Shown in pieces: positions 62,821-64,000 of a stretch of DNA of 64,000 bases; positions within the stretch are counted from its first letter, which is position 1; each line of letters opens with the position of its first letter. The translations under genes and the position numbers were made by a program. Where the stretch lies: NCBI RefSeq assembly GCF_009650605.1, contig NZ_WAJT01000001.1, forward strand, positions 1,798,001 through 1,862,000. Direction: 5' to 3'. The DNA is from Labrenzia sp. CE80 (GTDB taxonomy: Bacteria; Pseudomonadota; Alphaproteobacteria; Rhizobiales; Stappiaceae). The notes below the pieces were generated by a model that saw only the letters and a list, made by a program, of their open reading frames with translations, did not search any database and was not told the DNA's origin.

Positions 62821-64000
62821 TCAGGTGTTGGCCACTTCCTGTGGCCGGATCAGGCGGCCTGCAAACCAAAGCGCCAACGCGGCCAGAGCCGGGACAAAGA
62901 TCCCGATCGCCATGGGCGAAGCGTCCTCTGCCGTCATGAGGGCGACCACGGTCGAACACAGGAAAGCAATCGCAAACTGGCATGCGCCCAGGAGCGCCGA
63001 GCCGACGCCTGCCCCTCCGCGTGCTGCTTCCATGGCAATCGACATGGCATTGGCGCTCAAGAGACCGACGAACCCGATGGCGAACCAGAGCGGCACCACG
63101 AAAACCCACAGGTTCTGCGTGGACGACAGGGCAAACAGGCCGCCGCCAAGGAGAGCAAAGACCGGCAGGCAGGCGGTCAGAAGAACCTCCGGGCTGTAGT
63201 GGTTCAAGAGCCTCGTGTTGATGTGGGAAAACACCGCCAACGATGCCGCGACCAGACCGAACAACAGGCCATAGGTCATGTTGTCGAGACCATAGAAACT
63301 CTTGAAAATACCTGCCGACGCCGTAATGAAGGCGAACATGGCTGCCTGAACCAGAGCGGCGACGAAAGCCGGGATCAGGAAGCGCGGATTGCTGACCAGT
63401 CGCGCATAGCCCTTGAAGGCGTCACGGAACGGCGTATCGCCGCGCTCTTCCTTCGGCAGGGTTTCCGGCAGGACGATCATCGACAGGCTCGCTGATGCAA
63501 GGCCGAGGATCACCATGAAGACGAAGATCGACTGCCACCCCCAGGCGGTCAGGAACAAGCTGCCGACAAAGGGCGCCATGACCGGGCCGATGGTCATGAG
63601 CATCACCAGCACGGTCATGGTCTTTGCAGCTTCCCTGCCCTCGAAGAGATCGGTGACCATGGCACGGCCGACGACCATACCGGCACAGGCGCCAATGGCC
63701 TGAACCGCGCGCAAGCCGTTGAAGATCGTTACATCCCCGACGAGAAGCAAGGCGACCGAGGTGACGGTGAAGACCGCGATCCCGACGATCAAAGGCCCCT
63801 TGCGCCCAAAACCGTCGATGGCAGGCCCCATGATCAGCTGACCGACGCAAAGCCCCAGAAAAAACAACGACAGGGAGAGTTCGACAGCGGCATCGCTGGC
63901 GCCAAGGCTATGGGCGAGCTGATCCAGGCCTGAGAGATACATGTCCGTCGCCACGGGCGGAAAGACCGCTAGCAGCGCCAGGACAGTGACGAGCAGGACA
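62821..64000 (-). CDS. Bcr/CflA-family MFS drug-efflux transporter (5' end beyond window)
   Basis: At least 393 residues. Reading continues without a stop to the window edge: the codons before V (GTG at 63954) encode LAVFPP, then VATDMYLSGLDQLAHSLG, the conserved Bcr/CflA loop after membrane span 1. The true start is therefore to the right of the window. About eleven further spans follow, with LCVGQLIMGPAIDGFGRKGPL (MFS motif A) and ACAGMVVGRAMVTDLF. The family exports drugs, peptides or cysteine-type metabolites. Converges on the DUF1989 gene. Confidence 0.9.
   Translation of the reverse strand, partial: VLLVTVLALLAVFPPVATDMYLSGLDQLAHSLGASDAAVELSLSLFFLGLCVGQLIMGPAIDGFGRKGPLIVGIAVFTVTSVALLLVGDVTIFNGLRAVQAIGACAGMVVGRAMVTDLFEGREAAKTMTVLVMLMTIGPVMAPFVGSLFLTAWGWQSIFVFMVILGLASASLSMIVLPETLPKEERGDTPFRDAFKGYARLVSNPRFLIPAFVAALVQAAMFAFITASAGIFKSFYGLDNMTYGLLFGLVAASLAVFSHINTRLLNHYSPEVLLTACLPVFALLGGGLFALSSTQNLWVFVVPLWFAIGFVGLLSANAMSIAMEAARGGAGVGSALLGACQFAIAFLCSTVVALMTAEDASPMAIGIFVPALAALALWFAGRLIRPQEVANT

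Overview
The window is GC-rich, densely coded DNA from an aerobic marine-type alphaproteobacterium. Gene content fits the Hyphomicrobiales, most like Stappiaceae (Roseibium/Labrenzia). That placement is an inference from a rhizobial rkp-type capsule locus, a Rieske glycine betaine monooxygenase, a corrinoid one-carbon cluster with a RACo-like activator, and TamA/TamB. No rRNA, tRNA, CRISPR array or insertion sequence was found.

Layout. 0.4-2.6 kb: surface-sugar genes (TylF-type methyltransferase, NeuB-type synthase overlapping a KdsC-like phosphatase). 2.8-7.5 kb: ferredoxin-NADP reductase, an AraC/DJ-1 regulator, a TauE/SafE permease, a YcaQ-type glycosylase and a small membrane protein. 7.7-26.2 kb: a large methylated-amine and one-carbon region. 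It holds formate-THF ligase, glycine betaine monooxygenase (gbcA/gbcB), a corrinoid protein, DUF1638 and 'virulence factor' proteins, a MetF-like reductase, a methyl-THF:corrinoid methyltransferase, a RACo-like activator, a membrane flavocytochrome-type reductase, a homocysteine methyltransferase, a dimethylglycine/sarcosine dehydrogenase-like flavoprotein and an MttB-family methyltransferase. folD at 43.6 kb would complete the folate branch. 26.6-43.4 kb: a capsule (K-antigen) locus with a 2,536-residue type I PKS/FAS (rkpA-like), a PLP acyltransferase (rkpG-like), an SDR (rkpH-like), a KpsC-like protein, two tandem KpsS-like proteins, a Wza-type lipoprotein and an AGE-family epimerase. 44.7-51.1 kb: tamA-tamB. 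51.3-58.5 kb: XRE regulator, YeiH-type permease, Ldh-family dehydrogenase, succinate-semialdehyde dehydrogenase, GDPD phosphodiesterase and a yceI-cytochrome b561-yceI operon. 58.6-64 kb: class I fumarase, an isolated KilA-N gene beside a candidate small RNA, a DUF1989 protein and a Bcr/CflA transporter cut by the right edge.

How the genes fit together. Glycine betaine could lose a methyl group oxidatively (GbcAB, then the GcvT-family flavoprotein). Alternatively, an MttB-family enzyme could pass a methyl group to the corrinoid protein, then to tetrahydrofolate or homocysteine, with oxidation through MetF, FolD and formate-THF ligase. The pterin-binding, corrinoid and homocysteine proteins together also equal a split methionine synthase.

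Two observations stand out. First, all four proteins expected to touch the corrinoid protein carry arginine-rich terminal tails, while the corrinoid protein starts with a strongly acidic segment, which suggests an electrostatic docking code. Second, the rkpA-rkpG-rkpH set has the enzyme logic of sphingoid-base synthesis (acyl-ACP, PLP condensation, ketone reduction), so the capsule may be built on or anchored to an amino-alcohol lipid.
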